DNA of 64,000 nucleotides from Isoetes taiwanensis (lineage: Eukaryota; Streptophyta; Lycopodiopsida; Isoetales; Isoetaceae). Shown here one piece after another: positions 48,066 to 58,212 of this stretch (the first letter of the stretch is position 1; each line of letters starts with the position of its first letter). The notes below the pieces were generated by a model. The model was given only the letters and a program-made list of their open reading frames with translations. It was not told the DNA's origin and made no database searches. The stretch is taken from positions 29,340,177 to 29,404,176 of the forward strand of contig JAJEKV010000001.1 in the NCBI GenBank assembly GCA_021234155.1, given 5' to 3'. Both the position numbers and the translations under genes were made by a program.

Positions 48066-49615
48066 AAGGATAACTAGGGTGCTTCTCACGGTATGAAAGA
48101 CATTAGGCTGAATAATAATGTTGTTCATCAAAGAATTCATACACGAGCATATATGGATAAAAATTGACACAACCTATTTGTTGTAATTGCACATAAAGAC
48201 ATTTGTTGCATCCAATATCTTCCTTGGAACTCAAGATAGTGTTACTTCCAAGTTTTCTTGCATTTGTTGCATCCAACAAGTACAATATCTTCCTTGGCCC
48301 TCATGGCAGTGCCGCTTTCAAGTTTGATTCTATATGTAGCATTATAACAGGGGGTTTTTTTTGTGATTTTATACGCTTTTTGGCATGGTTTTCATATGAT
48401 TTCATGGGCGTATTGCACGAGGCATACTAATCAGTATATCTAGAGTGCACCAAGTTTTTGCATGCAATTTGTGCAATTTTTGTTTCATGCTCTCAATGGT
48501 TAAGATCAGAGGGCTTAAAAAAAAGCCCTCTTTTAATCCAAAAAGATCGAAGGGCTTATAATGAAAGCCCTTTTTTGTGGAATCGATAATGGCGCCATAC
48601 CTTCCTGTTTGCATGAGCCTTCCCTTACTTCCCACTTTTCTTGTCGGGGCATGGCCCCCGCATTGCGCCCTAAATGGGTTTGCCCACTTCCGCCCCGGCC
48701 TGAAACGAAGGAAACAGATTATGCGAGAACCTTCCCGGCTATGATGGAACAAAAATACATGGCGCCTTGAATTGGGCCGGGTGCTGCCGGACCGTGTTAG
48801 AATAGTTCTGGTTGGTCCTCAACATGCTGGCAATGTTGGTTCCGTTTGTAGACTTGCAGCAAATTTTGGTGAGATCATGCTTATGCCCTTTATGCTTTGA
48901 ATGTTTCGTAGTTTGTGGAAGTATGTTCTAGCATTCCAATCACATGATCTTTTGCAAATTTCATCTGTAGCTCGGTTTTAATGGTGGACTTTGAAATTTT
49001 TATAAAATCTGATGAAGGCGCCAGATTGCAGAGTCTGAACAACAGGATACTATTGGTATTGGAAGAGATGCTCTGGAGAGAGATCTTGCAATCACTGCTT
49101 TTGCATACTTTATCTTTTGATTTACCATTTCAATTCCTTCGTGATCATGATATCCATGGTCACACATTCATCTGTCCAGGGAATCTTGTTGGTTTAACAG
49201 GAGAAGGCAGGAAGCCTTTTGACATTAGCAACTTTGCTTCGTCTCTTAGGTGTTCAGTGGGAGCAGGTCTTGTTATTTCAACCAGGATACTCCGCATGGA
49301 GGTAGATTGCCCTTAACTTTGTTCAGTCTATATGCTGGAGTTCTTTTTGACATATATTATTGATATGCAGGTTAACTATTGCAAGAACTTGAGGCATCAG
49401 ACCCAAGACAGGATTAAAGAAGGGACACAATTTTGTTTCTCATTTTCACAATAGCGGAATCCAGAGCAGGCGCAACAATTAGTTATCAGCTGCATTTGAA
49501 ATAAGTGTTGGAATATACCGGTGTTTTTTGGAGTTCTTTATGATAGTTCAGTTATATGGATATGCAGCTTCACTATTAGGCCTCAGACCTGAGCCAGGAT
49601 TAAGAAAGGCATACA
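48066..49615. other. Non-coding part of block A, copy 2
   Basis: Counterpart of 1267-2790. The AAGGGCTT/AAGCCC inverted pair is clearer here, with two hairpins near 48507-48535 and 48550-48572. The 111-codon frame at 48981-49316 is not open in the first copy and resembles nothing I know. Confidence 0.5.
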
Positions 49616-49625
49616 ATTTTGTTGG

Positions 49626-49778
49626 AATGTCTTTGATAAAATGCCCAATAGAAGTATAGTGTCTTGGGGGACAATAGTTACAGAATATGCTCAGCTTGTT
49701 GAAGCTGGACCTACAATGCAGTCCCTTCTAGATATGCAACATGATGGTGTTAAACCAAATGCTATAATTTTTACAATA
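49626..49778 (+). pseudogene. PPR-protein relic, copy 2
   Basis: One frame reads NVFDKMPNRSIVSWGTIV, then EYAQLVEAGPTMQSLL and MQHDGVKPNAIIFTI. VFDKMP, VSW and GVKPN are hallmarks of plant PLS-type pentatricopeptide proteins, which recognise organellar transcripts. Only this ~50-residue piece is convincing; nearby sequence is out of frame or absent. It sits in repeated DNA and was probably carried along by the duplication rather than expressed. Confidence 0.6.
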
Positions 49779-50276
49779 AACAGGCTACGCCTAGTGGATG
49801 AATCCTCAAAAGACTATTGAAGATTCCCAACAGACCAGGCTTGATACAGGATAGGATCTGTACAAATGGTTTCATTTGCCATGTAGATCCTTTTTATTTT
49901 TTCTCCTTTTCGAGATTATCCATGAAAGTTTAATCTTGCTATCCGGTTATGCCATGTCGCAATTCACATGTTGGGAACATATGCATATGCATGGACATTA
50001 GAAAGTGAAGGTTACGTATTTGCAGATCTAGGTGTGACTATAGAGAACATTTGGAGGCTTTTCAAAAGATATGTTAACCAATATTTTGTCATACACTCAG
50101 CTCAAACTTAAATATATTCTTGCTATCTTTATATCTGCACAAATTGCATGTTCGTCTTGAAACTAATCCATGTTCTAGCATGAACCATGCCCTCTTATAC
50201 ATGTGTTCAACTAAAATATCCAAGCTTCTTAGTAATTAATATATAGATCCTTAAAGTTTACCTATGTTTGCTTTTG

Positions 50277-50415
50277 TTAGGGCCCGAAGGGCCCAAAATT
50301 TTTTTTAGTATAACAACCAACACATAACTAGTATTAACATTAATTAACACAAACTATTGGGTCCAACACATTTAAATTAAAATCCCCCTTAAACCCCCTT
50401 TGGTTTGGGTGCATA
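50277..50415. repeat. Small dispersed repeat with GGGCCC motif
   Basis: Counterpart of 3440-3610. Here the start is clearer and contains the near-palindrome GGGCCCGAAGGGCCC. Confidence 0.6.
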
Positions 50416-50628
50416 TTCACATGGGGGGTGACTCCGGGCAACGAGAGCTGTTGGATAGGCATATTCACCCCTTATTCCTTAATCTACACCGTATACAAAG
50501 TTCCTCGTTTGTGGGGTATGGATGTATAGAATTTGTTATACTGTATAACAAGATTTGCAAAATACTATAAGATTTCAGGCAATATACTATATGGTGTTGA
50601 TTTTGTACGTGCAAAACATAATTATAGG

Positions 50629-51053
50629 TATACTAACATTTGCTCTACACATCACCCATTGTCTCCTCGGAATCATTCATGAGTTTGTCTTACATAAGAC
50701 TTTAGATTTTTTGGAAAAAAAATGCCTATTGCTATTTCAATACATAAACCAATAAATTCATTTGTGCCACCTATAAATGCATAAATTCGAATATAATACA
50801 ATGAATTGTCATGTTAGGGCAAATCAATGCACCTAATATCAAGACTTCATTACATGTAAGTACGTCTACAACTTCATTGTGCCTTGCAATACAACCTTAC
50901 TTATGCCCGGCAACGCCGGGCACCTTTACTAGTGTATATTTATGCAGTTTGTCAGCAGTCTTATTGCTGCCATGAATTTTCCCTCGAAAAGCCTGATGCT
51001 AAAAAATATTCAATTCAATTCAATTCTTTCAGATTTTGTTTGAATTCAATATT
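50629..51053 (+). repeat. R repeat, copy 7
   Basis: Intact hairpin at 50905-50921 and CTAG at 50929-50932. Left flank ATTATAGG as in copy 2. Confidence 0.8.
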
Positions 51054-51786
51054 AATGTATTACCTTTTATTATTTTCGGAGTAAGGGAATTACATATTAA
51101 CTTATCATTTCACATTTAATATTTTGTTAGATTAGGCGTAGCTTCAGATATTATTTCTCCCAATAGCGACGTAAGATTGATGGGTTAGTGTGAGCTTATC
51201 TATGCGATTATGCACTACCCAAATAGGAATCAATCTTCGTGAAGGATTTGGTTCGGCTTTCGTGCTCCGACTCCGTCGACATGCGCAGTCCAGTTTTTAT
51301 GATCCAAGTTGAAGGGGGATATCTACATTAGAGTTTTTTTGAGGTCAAATAAGGGCCTCCTAAGAATATATTAGGGGGGCCGCCACGTAGGATGCCGAAC
51401 CTAGCTTCCCCCCTCCATACCTAAATTTCACTCTCCCCTAACCTAACTACCTAACCTCCGAACCTAACCCCCGAACCTAACCCCGCAATCATTATTTCCT
51501 AACGACCTGAATATTTGATGATTATATCTAGGATTTTCGTTTTCCCACCTTCGAGCTTATGCCATCGAGCTTCAGCACCATCGATCGAGCTTGCCCTCGC
51601 ACCATCGACATTGCCATCGCGCCATCGGCCAACGATCTTGCCATCGGCGCCCGGTTTTTTTTTGAATTGAATTATGGCGGATTCTTGCCGGCCAAATAGA
51701 GCGAAATTTTTCAATTTCGGCTCGTTTTGTTGGCAAGAATCTTCCTAATTCTAATCTCGCTCGGTTCTCGGTCTTTTGCAACGTCA

Positions 51787-54359
51787 ATGGCAAAGGTATT
51801 TGGTTTCCGAAGTCGTCATTGCATTCCTTTGAGTGTTCTTCCTTCTAATACTTACATTTCGGGATCAAACTAATTCGAGGGTCAATTTAGAGTGCAAGTG
51901 CCAAAAGAATGCCTTTACGGGGAATAAGTTCACTTGGAAGCAACCAATAGATGAAGATGCATTGCGAGCTTCTGGAGCCATGAATATAGACCTCTGGGCT
52001 AAAGGCCAACTGTATCCATGTGATCCTTTCACTCGAGCCCATCCAAACTTCCACTCTGCATCCGGTCTTATTGAATTTGCTTGTAAGGGACAGCAAGGGT
52101 TACTAGGTTACTGTAATAATTTGGTTAATGGTAATACTGATCCACATTTGCGTGCCATATATAACCACTTGTATGGATTCAATTGCAAAGTTTCATCAGA
52201 TGTTAATCAGCTCCAACAGGCGAACTACTTTCTGTCTCAACAATGCCGCAAGCTCAATGAATTGGAGGTAGAAAATCAGAAATTAGTGACTGAGATGAAT
52301 GCACTGCAGCAAGGAATGAAGAGGGTTGCGCAAGAAAATGATTCCCTTCACAAGCGGGTCAAACGCTTAAAAAGAACTCCACTGGGGATCAGGGAGAGGG
52401 CAAAACCCGAAGCCCATAAATATATTAGCCCCCCGGGGTGGGGCAAAAAAAAGGGTCATGGCTATTAAAAAGCTTGTTGATCCAAATCTTGCAGAAGAAA
52501 ATAAGAGAAAACCTGCTAATATTGCCGGTTTATTAAAGAAATTAGTTACTAAAGATGATGTATTGAGAATGTTAAAGCTTCCTGGTAGCATTCAACTTAG
52601 GAAAGCTGTAGTACATCAACTATGCTGGGAGTTGGGGAACAGTCAAACCTCTAATCGATTAAGAACTATGTGACAATGTCGGAATAAGTAGGCAAGCTTA
52701 TATTGCTTTGTTCGGGATGCTTGGGATGCATTACCAAAACTATTCTACTACCAAGGATGACTAAGCGTGATGACTTGTAGGTCATCGAGAAACGAACAAG
52801 TGCAAGAGCTTCTTGGTGATATGTATCGGTGACCAGCAAGTGTCAACTTGGATACATTGGCATCCTATACCAAAGGTAAGAAGAAGTCGAAGTTTGGTGA
52901 TACTTTCGCCTTAATGAAAATAACAATTCTTTGGATAGACTTAACTAGAATGCTTCAGCTTTTGGTTCGATTTTTATGATATGAAGGTAGAAGAGTCTTA
53001 TTTGGCAAACTAAGAATTGTTTTGAATTTGGATGAAATGGAATTGGTGAAAGGCGAGAAGTACGAGAGGGTTTCGTTGAGTCTAATGAGCGAGCTTTGAA
53101 TCTGAGGGAATGAAGAGTCAAATCTAGATGATAAGTTTTCCGTCCAGTCTGAAGATCACATTTGGTGGGTTGGTTTATTTCAGGTACCAGAGGAAAATCA
53201 CAGTATACTGAAATGGGTTTTTGATCAAACACCCATTCCCACAATGATTGCCTCTCACGGAATCGGAGAAAAACTTGCAGTTCCTGGATATGGTGAGTAC
53301 GAGGTTGAATGGCATCTTGCTGCAGATTTAAAGACAATAAAATGCATGTACAGAATGAAGCATGGTGCTGGTAAGACTACTCATGCTTGTCCCTACTGTC
53401 TCTATGCAAGAAGAGATTCAGCTGGATTGGACAAGAGTACATTAGACTGTGTCCAGGATGAGCCACCAAATAGAGAGGAGAAGGACACAACCTTGATGCC
53501 AATTCTGCCAATTCCGTTAAGAAGAGTACACATATGCACCCTTCATGCTTTCTTGAGAATCATAGACAAGATGGTTTACATGAGTATCCTGTTTGCTTGG
53601 AATAAATCACCCCAAAGCTCTAGGGAAGCTGCCATGCATGAAGTTGAAAAGGTGCTATCTAATGTGGGACTTCATGGTGGGCACTACAAAATACTTCAAG
53701 ATCCAAAGGTATCCGGCAAGGTTCCCCTGAAACCCAGTATGGGTGGTCCAAAGGCTAAGAGGTTTTGGCCTCCCGCGAAAGAGAACTTATCTGGTGTTTG
53801 AGAAGCTTACAAGGATCTTATTGCAACTGAGGATGATCGAAATGATCGTGGGAGATCACGCCTGAAGAAAATCAAGGCATGGCAGGATTTCTCTGTACTG
53901 GTAAAGGAAATGCAAAAAAAGGTAGTGCAGGAAAATGATGTTGCCAAATTCCAGGAGGCAGTCACAAACTTCACTAAGTCTTTCCTGACGGCATGGGGTG
54001 AGGCCAATTTGACTCACTATGTCCATATTCTGTTCGCACATGGCGTGTGGTTTGTCAGGGAGTATGGAAGCCTGGGAATTTGGAATACACAGGGAATGGA
54101 GAAGTCCCATAAGCAAGCAAAGAATGCATTCTTCCGTTTCACTCAACACAGAGGTTCAGTTGGGAATTCCTTGCAGCAGATGTGTCAATGGTTTTACAGA
54201 AGGATCGTGTGCAAGTGGGTGAAGAAATCACGGAACCAGAGTGAATCAACACTTGCTAAGTTGTTTAGACAAAAAACCCAGCGGGAAAAAAAGAGGGCAG
54301 CTTGGTATAAGTCCGCTTGTTTGTTTGGCGATCAAGGAGTGGAGATCAATGAGATGTAG
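51787..54359 (+). pseudogene. Uncharacterised RNase-H-like transposase candidate, better copy
   Basis: Four long same-strand frames make up most of a large protein. 51833-52468 has NLVNGNTDPHLRAIYNHLYG, then a coiled-coil-like stretch (NELEVENQKLVTEMNALQQ) and a basic KRVKRLKR. 52458-52673 is helical. From about 53110 to 54359 one frame is interrupted only by a TGA at 53799. It has KTTHACPYCLYAR (a CxxC, probably zinc-binding), IPLRRVHICTLHAFLRIID, and near the end LTHYVHILFAHG and NTQGMEKSHKQAKNAFF. The last motif, with a conserved Glu-Lys, recalls large multicopy transposase-like proteins of animals and protists whose superfamily I cannot name with confidence. No terminal inverted repeats were found. 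Frame breaks near 52470, 52670-53110 and 53799 mean it is inactive or mis-called as written. Confidence 0.6.
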
Positions 54360-54493
54360 GCAAGGCAAAGGTTATGTCCGTATTGAGAGCTCGATAACGT
54401 CTCTCTTTTGTAAAAGAGTTGGTTTATTTATCAGTTCGATAGTGCTTTCGATTAATGCGAAATCCGCGTGTTGTAAGTAAATTGGATGCATGT

Positions 54494-54808
54494 ATTGCGC
54501 ATCGTGGCCACGGTGCGAAATATGGGCCTGTAACTAAACTGGATCCACGTATTTCGCACCGTAGCCACGGTGCGAAATAGGCCCTTCAATAATTTGTAAC
54601 TGGGTCGATTTCGCACCGTGGCTACGGTGCGAAATAGGCCCTTGAATAATTTGTATGGCGAGTCGATTTTCAAGACGCGTAGCCACTTGCAAAATAAACC
54701 CTTCAATAATTTGTAACTCAGTCGATTTCGCACCGTGGCTACGGTGCGAAATAGGCCCTTCAATAATTTGTACCTGAGTCAATTTCGCACCGTGGCTACG
54801 GTGCGAAA
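54494..54808. repeat. Palindrome array 1 (six units)
   Basis: Units centre on a 26-bp palindrome with arm TTTCGCACCGTGG followed by its reverse complement. Copies: 54494-54521 (arm changed), 54552-54577, 54609-54634, a decayed one at 54667-54695, 54726-54751 and 54783-54808. The ~31-bp linkers (AGGCCCTTCAATAATTTGTA and so on) are nearly identical within this array. The array lies between the 3' ends of two convergent genes. Confidence 0.9.
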
Positions 54809-54819
54809 TATGGGCCAGT

Positions 54820-54890
54820 AACTAGAGAATATTAACATATTAGAGAACATATTAACATATTAGAGAATATTTATAGAACATATTATCACG
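54820..54890 (+). repeat. Short AT-rich tandem repeat
   Basis: ACATATTAGAGAA-type units repeated three to four times next to array 1. Confidence 0.7.
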
Positions 54891-54973
54891 GTATCATATG
54901 AAATATTTATGATAGATAGCAAAGGTTACTAGAGACCACGGCAGTATGTCCCTAGTAACGTTCCCCTAGGTTC

Positions 54974-55564
54974 CTAACCCCTTCCCCTTCCCCTTCCCCT
55001 GCGAGGTGTAACCCATGCATCTGGGTTAGGAATCAAGAGCTCACGCTCATCCCAGCCGGATTCTTCCCACCATATGGGGTACCTAGTCATTAGAAAAAGT
55101 AATTCCAGAGGATGATACTCACGGAAGAAGAGCGGACCCAACTCCACAAAACCGTTGTACACGTTGTAGTACACCCTAATAAGGCCATACATGTGTCCCT
55201 TACAAATTTCATGAATGAACTCTGATATGTATGCATCCAGAGAGTGTGCTAAATATCCAGCACGAAGAAGAGGCCTCAATTGCTGTAGCATCTCGTCCAG
55301 ATAAGGAGGGGGTTCAAGCATTCCCCTCATTCCAAGTCTCCTATAACATTCAGATGGATTAATTTCCCTCAGTGGCTCATGACCACAATCAAATCGCTCC
55401 AGAATGAAGTTGATCAACTCCATTGTAAGCTCCTTGGTGGGACTGTGGCGCAACCTCCACTCTAAGAAATGGTCCCATAGCTCATCCATTCCAGGCCGCA
55501 CAGAATGCCTGGGGCATGCTTGCAGTCCTTCTGGAGTAGCCCAGGGAGGATTGGGTCCAATCAT
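54974..55564 (-). CDS. Unknown protein with (GR)n tail, family member 1
   Basis: Intact 196-residue frame. The start chosen is the ATG at 55564 (MIGPNPPWATPEG), because the paralogue at 56986 starts at the same aligned position and everything upstream is low-complexity AAGCAAGGAAC DNA that opens the frame artificially. Conserved features shared with the paralogue are PxWAxPEyLQACxR, RHxPTxEL, LINFI-ER, EIN-S, LEPP, LI-vYy--Y--FVelG-LfFR and an R-P-W segment. The C-terminus ends in alternating Gly-Arg, which could bind nucleic acid. No family is recognised, and there is no signal peptide or clear membrane segment. Its 3' end faces array 1; the module array 1 plus gene is repeated as array 2 plus the next gene. 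Confidence 0.75.
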   Translation of the reverse strand: MIGPNPPWATPEGLQACPRHSVRPGMDELWDHFLEWRLRHSPTKELTMELINFILERFDCGHEPLREINPSECYRRLGMRGMLEPPPYLDEMLQQLRPLLRAGYLAHSLDAYISEFIHEICKGHMYGLIRVYYNVYNGFVELGPLFFREYHPLELLFLMTRYPIWWEESGWDERELLIPNPDAWVTPRRGRGRGRG

Positions 55565-55990
55565 TTGCACAAGCAAGCAAGGAACAAGGAGCGAGCAAGG
55601 AAGGAACAAGCAAGAAGCAAGGAAGAGGACCAAGTAGCAAGGAACAAGGATCAAGATCAAGTAGGAAGAAGCAAGGAACAAGGAAGATCAAGGAGCAAGA
55701 AGATCAAGGAACAAGGAAGACCAAATAGCAAGAACCAGGTAGATGAAGTAGCAAGGAACAAGGAAGATCATGGAACAAGGAAGCAAGGAACAAGATCAAG
55801 TAGCAAGATCAAGAGCAAGGAACAAGACCAAGTAGCATGAAGTAGCACGAAGATGAAGGAGCAAGAAGCAAGGATCAAGATCAATTAGCAAAGAACACGG
55901 AACACAAGGTGAGAAGTGAAAGCAAGGTGAGAACACGAGAAGTGAAAGCAATGTGAAAACATGGAACAAAGGTGAGAAGTGAAAGCAAGG
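55565..55990 (+). repeat. Purine-rich AAGCAAGGAACAAG tract
   Basis: Over 400 bp of degenerate AGCAAGGAACAAGGA and GATCAAG units immediately upstream of the minus-strand gene. It forms long artificial open frames. A shorter tract of the same style precedes the paralogue (56990-57090). Confidence 0.85.
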
Positions 55991-56014
55991 TGAAAGAATT
56001 TATAGCTACGACTC

Positions 56015-56103
56015 CAATAATGTTGAAGTATAATACTAATACTGTTGAAGTATAATACCAAGAAAGTTGAAGAATAATACCAATAATGCTGAAGTATTAT
56101 ACC
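56015..56103 (+). repeat. Tandem repeat, GTTGAAGTATAATACCAA unit
   Basis: Four units of about 22-26 bp between the purine tract and array 2. Confidence 0.75.
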
Positions 56104-56109
56104 CTTTGG

Positions 56110-56236
56110 TGGTGGCGAAAGATGGGCCCGTAACTAAACTGGATCCACGTATTTCGCACTGTAGCCACGGTGCGAAATAGGCCCTTCAATAATTTTTAAG
56201 TGAGGCGATTTCGCACCGTGGCCACGGTCCCGAATA
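56110..56236. repeat. Palindrome array 2 (three units)
   Basis: A half unit near 56113-56121, one nearly perfect unit at 56152-56177 and one decayed at its right arm at 56209-56236. The linker text (GTAACTAAACTGGATCCACG, then AGGCCCTTCAATAATTT) is almost identical to the start of array 1, showing the two arrays derive from one. Confidence 0.85.
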
Positions 56237-56427
56237 TGACCACAAATAAAACATTCACATGAGAAAATACAAGGAAAATGGTAGAAGAAACCATTCAATT
56301 ACACTAAAAGTGTAAGATTGCCAACATAATACATGATAATATGAGGCTGTTACTTAATTACACGGAAATCACTTGCTTATATACTTAATTTCTATGAAAA
56401 TCTTTATACCAGTCCAGTGGAGTATCT

Positions 56428-56986
56428 TCACCTGTGATATGTACGTATTATGTGCTGTGTGCTATGTAGCCATAGGTCACGTGTATCCCAAGGAATTGTA
56501 TCCCAGGTGGGGAATCTAGACAGTAACCACAGGATGTTGAAGTCAAGGGAACGGAATAGGAGCTTACCAATATCCACAAAAGATTTGTAATGGAAGTCGT
56601 AAAGTTCAATGAGGATATAAATCCTATTCTTCTCATTAGTAGGAATGCATCTTGATCCGAGAGAGTAGGCCATGAAACCATGGAAAAGCATGTCCTTCAA
56701 CCTGTTCTAGCCTATCTTCTAAATGAGGGGGTTCAAGAAGTCCCAAAGCACTTAGAGTGAACCTTGCTTGACTCGAATTGATCTCCTCCAGTGGAGGGAG
56801 ATGACGAGTATAGCGATCGATAACGAAGTTGATCAGCTGCCTTGCAAGCTCTGTGGTTGGACCGTGACGCCATCGATGCTCCCAAAAGTTGTTAAAAAAA
56901 TCATCAAAAGTGCACGTATTAACTCTACCGCACGCTTGCAGGTATTCCGGATCAGCCCAGCGAGGATGTTCTTGCAAAGTTACCAT
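56428..56986 (-). pseudogene. Unknown protein, family member 2, frameshifted
   Basis: Paralogue of 54974-55564. The frame from the ATG at 56986 reads MVTLQEHPRWADPEYLQACG, then RHGPTTELARQLINFVIDR and LGLLEPPHLED. Near 56700 it shifts to the frame ending at 56428, which supplies FHGFMAYSLGSR, ILIELYDFHYKSFVDIG and LWLLSRFPTW. Together they cover the family's full length, about 185 residues, apart from the Gly-Arg tail, which is missing. A single indel near 56700 accounts for the break and could be a sequencing error. The upstream DNA is purine-rich as for member 1. Function unknown. Confidence 0.7.
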
Positions 56987-57189
56987 TTGCAAGAAACTAG
57001 TGGAAGCGAGACGACAGGAGCAAAGAGCAACAAGAAGCGGACAGGGAGGCAAGGAGCATGCAAACAAGAAGCAGACAAAGACAAGGCATAGATGCCTATT
57101 TAAAGAGAAATCAGGTATATATGCTATATACGTACATTATATTTACATATTGTAGCTCACGTAGCATACGAGTACCATACAAGTATGTA

Positions 57190-57300
57190 TATGATAATAA
57201 TTTTGGTATGTATATACCATCAATAATTTCTATGTATATACCGTCAATAATTTTCTGGGTATATACCATCAATAATTTTGGTGGGTATAAATATACATCA
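57190..57300 (+). repeat. Tandem repeat, TATATACCATCAATAATTT unit
   Basis: Four units of about 24-26 bp. A relative occurs near 57690-57705. Confidence 0.85.
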
Positions 57301-57359
57301 AATTGCCGAGTGCAGCAATATTGGCCTCCGTCTAGCCATGTGGTCTCATTCTGGTCCTG

Positions 57360-57720
57360 AACGTGATTCCATTACACACGCAAGATGAATCCGCGAAAAT
57401 TTCAAGCGAGTGTCGCGGCGAGAAATACCCATGGAAGACTGGATGACCTTTGCCGTTCTCAATCCTCGCTATTATCCACGATCCCTTCGATGTTATCATC
57501 CATCTAATATGGAATAGAGAGCATCAAATGTACATGATAGAAAAGATCTTTGGGGTGCACGGTGACAATGACTCGGAAGAGTCCCCTAAATCAATACTCG
57601 AGAATGTATATCGCTATATCGTACATTATATACATGTGTATTTTGTACATTATGCTCGTATGTATAACCAATAATCTTTTCTGAGTGCATGTCAATAATT
57701 TTGTTCGATATAAGTAGGGT
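57360..57720 (+). pseudogene. Decayed paralogue of the gene at 57751
   Basis: Nucleotide similarity to 57780-57960 starts at TGATTCCATTAC and includes GTTATCATCCATCTAATATGG against GTTATTATCCACCTTTGGAGG. One frame gives DPFDVIIHLIWNREH against FYRVIIHLWRVPER. Frameshifts and stops break it. Another 24-bp-type repeat follows it. Confidence 0.5.
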
Positions 57721-57750
57721 TCCACTCAATGCAGAAGGCGTCCATTTGCT

Positions 57751-58002
57751 ATGTCTCGGCCTCCTCGTCCCGAAGATATGGACTCCATTACTTGCACTAT
57801 GACATATAATGATCTTCATAGATGTTCTCAGAGGGGTATCCCCCTTGATCCCTGGCTGGAAGGAGTAGCAGAGGGCCGAAATCGTTCTTCCGGAGGGTTT
57901 TATCGTGTTATTATCCACCTTTGGAGGGTTCCAGAGCGTGGCGTCTATGAGATTAATCGCATCACTCAACTACCTTTTCATGATGATCCGATCCGCGAAT
58001 AA
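57751..58002 (+). CDS. Small unknown protein, 83 residues
   Basis: Complete frame from ATG to TAA. It begins SRPPRPEDMDSITCTM and contains PLDPWLEGVAEGRN, then FYRVIIHLWRVPERGVYEIN. The presence of a decayed paralogue directly upstream with the same core supports its being a real gene of a small local family. No known domain is recognised. It is the only plus-strand gene in the island after 54400, and array 3 lies beyond its 3' end. Confidence 0.55.
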   Translation: MSRPPRPEDMDSITCTMTYNDLHRCSQRGIPLDPWLEGVAEGRNRSSGGFYRVIIHLWRVPERGVYEINRITQLPFHDDPIRE

Positions 58003-58016
58003 GCTTCTTCATTCAT

Positions 58017-58082
58017 GTATGCTATGCCTCTTATATGAGTTCTATGTACATGCTATGCCTCTTATATGAGTTATAAGTATGT
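58017..58082 (+). repeat. Direct repeat, ATGCTATGCCTCTTATATGA
   Basis: Two ~34-bp units (TGCTATGCCTCTTATATGAG then TT...TATGTA) just after the small gene. Confidence 0.8.
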
Positions 58083-58212
58083 AACCATAAGTGATACATG
58101 TGATCCGTCTATTTACCGCACATTTTCAATTTGGAAAGCTCTTGGCCATTTTCCTTACGTGTAGATTCTAAATTCAGTTCAGCATTCTCTTCGCAATGTG
58201 TGGAATAGTCTG

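Larger units (their letters stand above)
44908..54008 (+). repeat. Block A, copy 2
   Basis: Collinear with 1-7172, with 46190-48065 extra. That extra stretch holds two more R repeats and the 46979-47503 element. This copy keeps longer reading frames than copy 0, so it is probably the more accurate sequence. Confidence 0.85.

Noticed and set aside
55565-55681. N-terminal extension of the gene at 54974-55564 resembling a hydrophobic leader
   Set aside because: It is encoded by the purine-rich low-complexity tract, and the paralogue supports the ATG at 55564.
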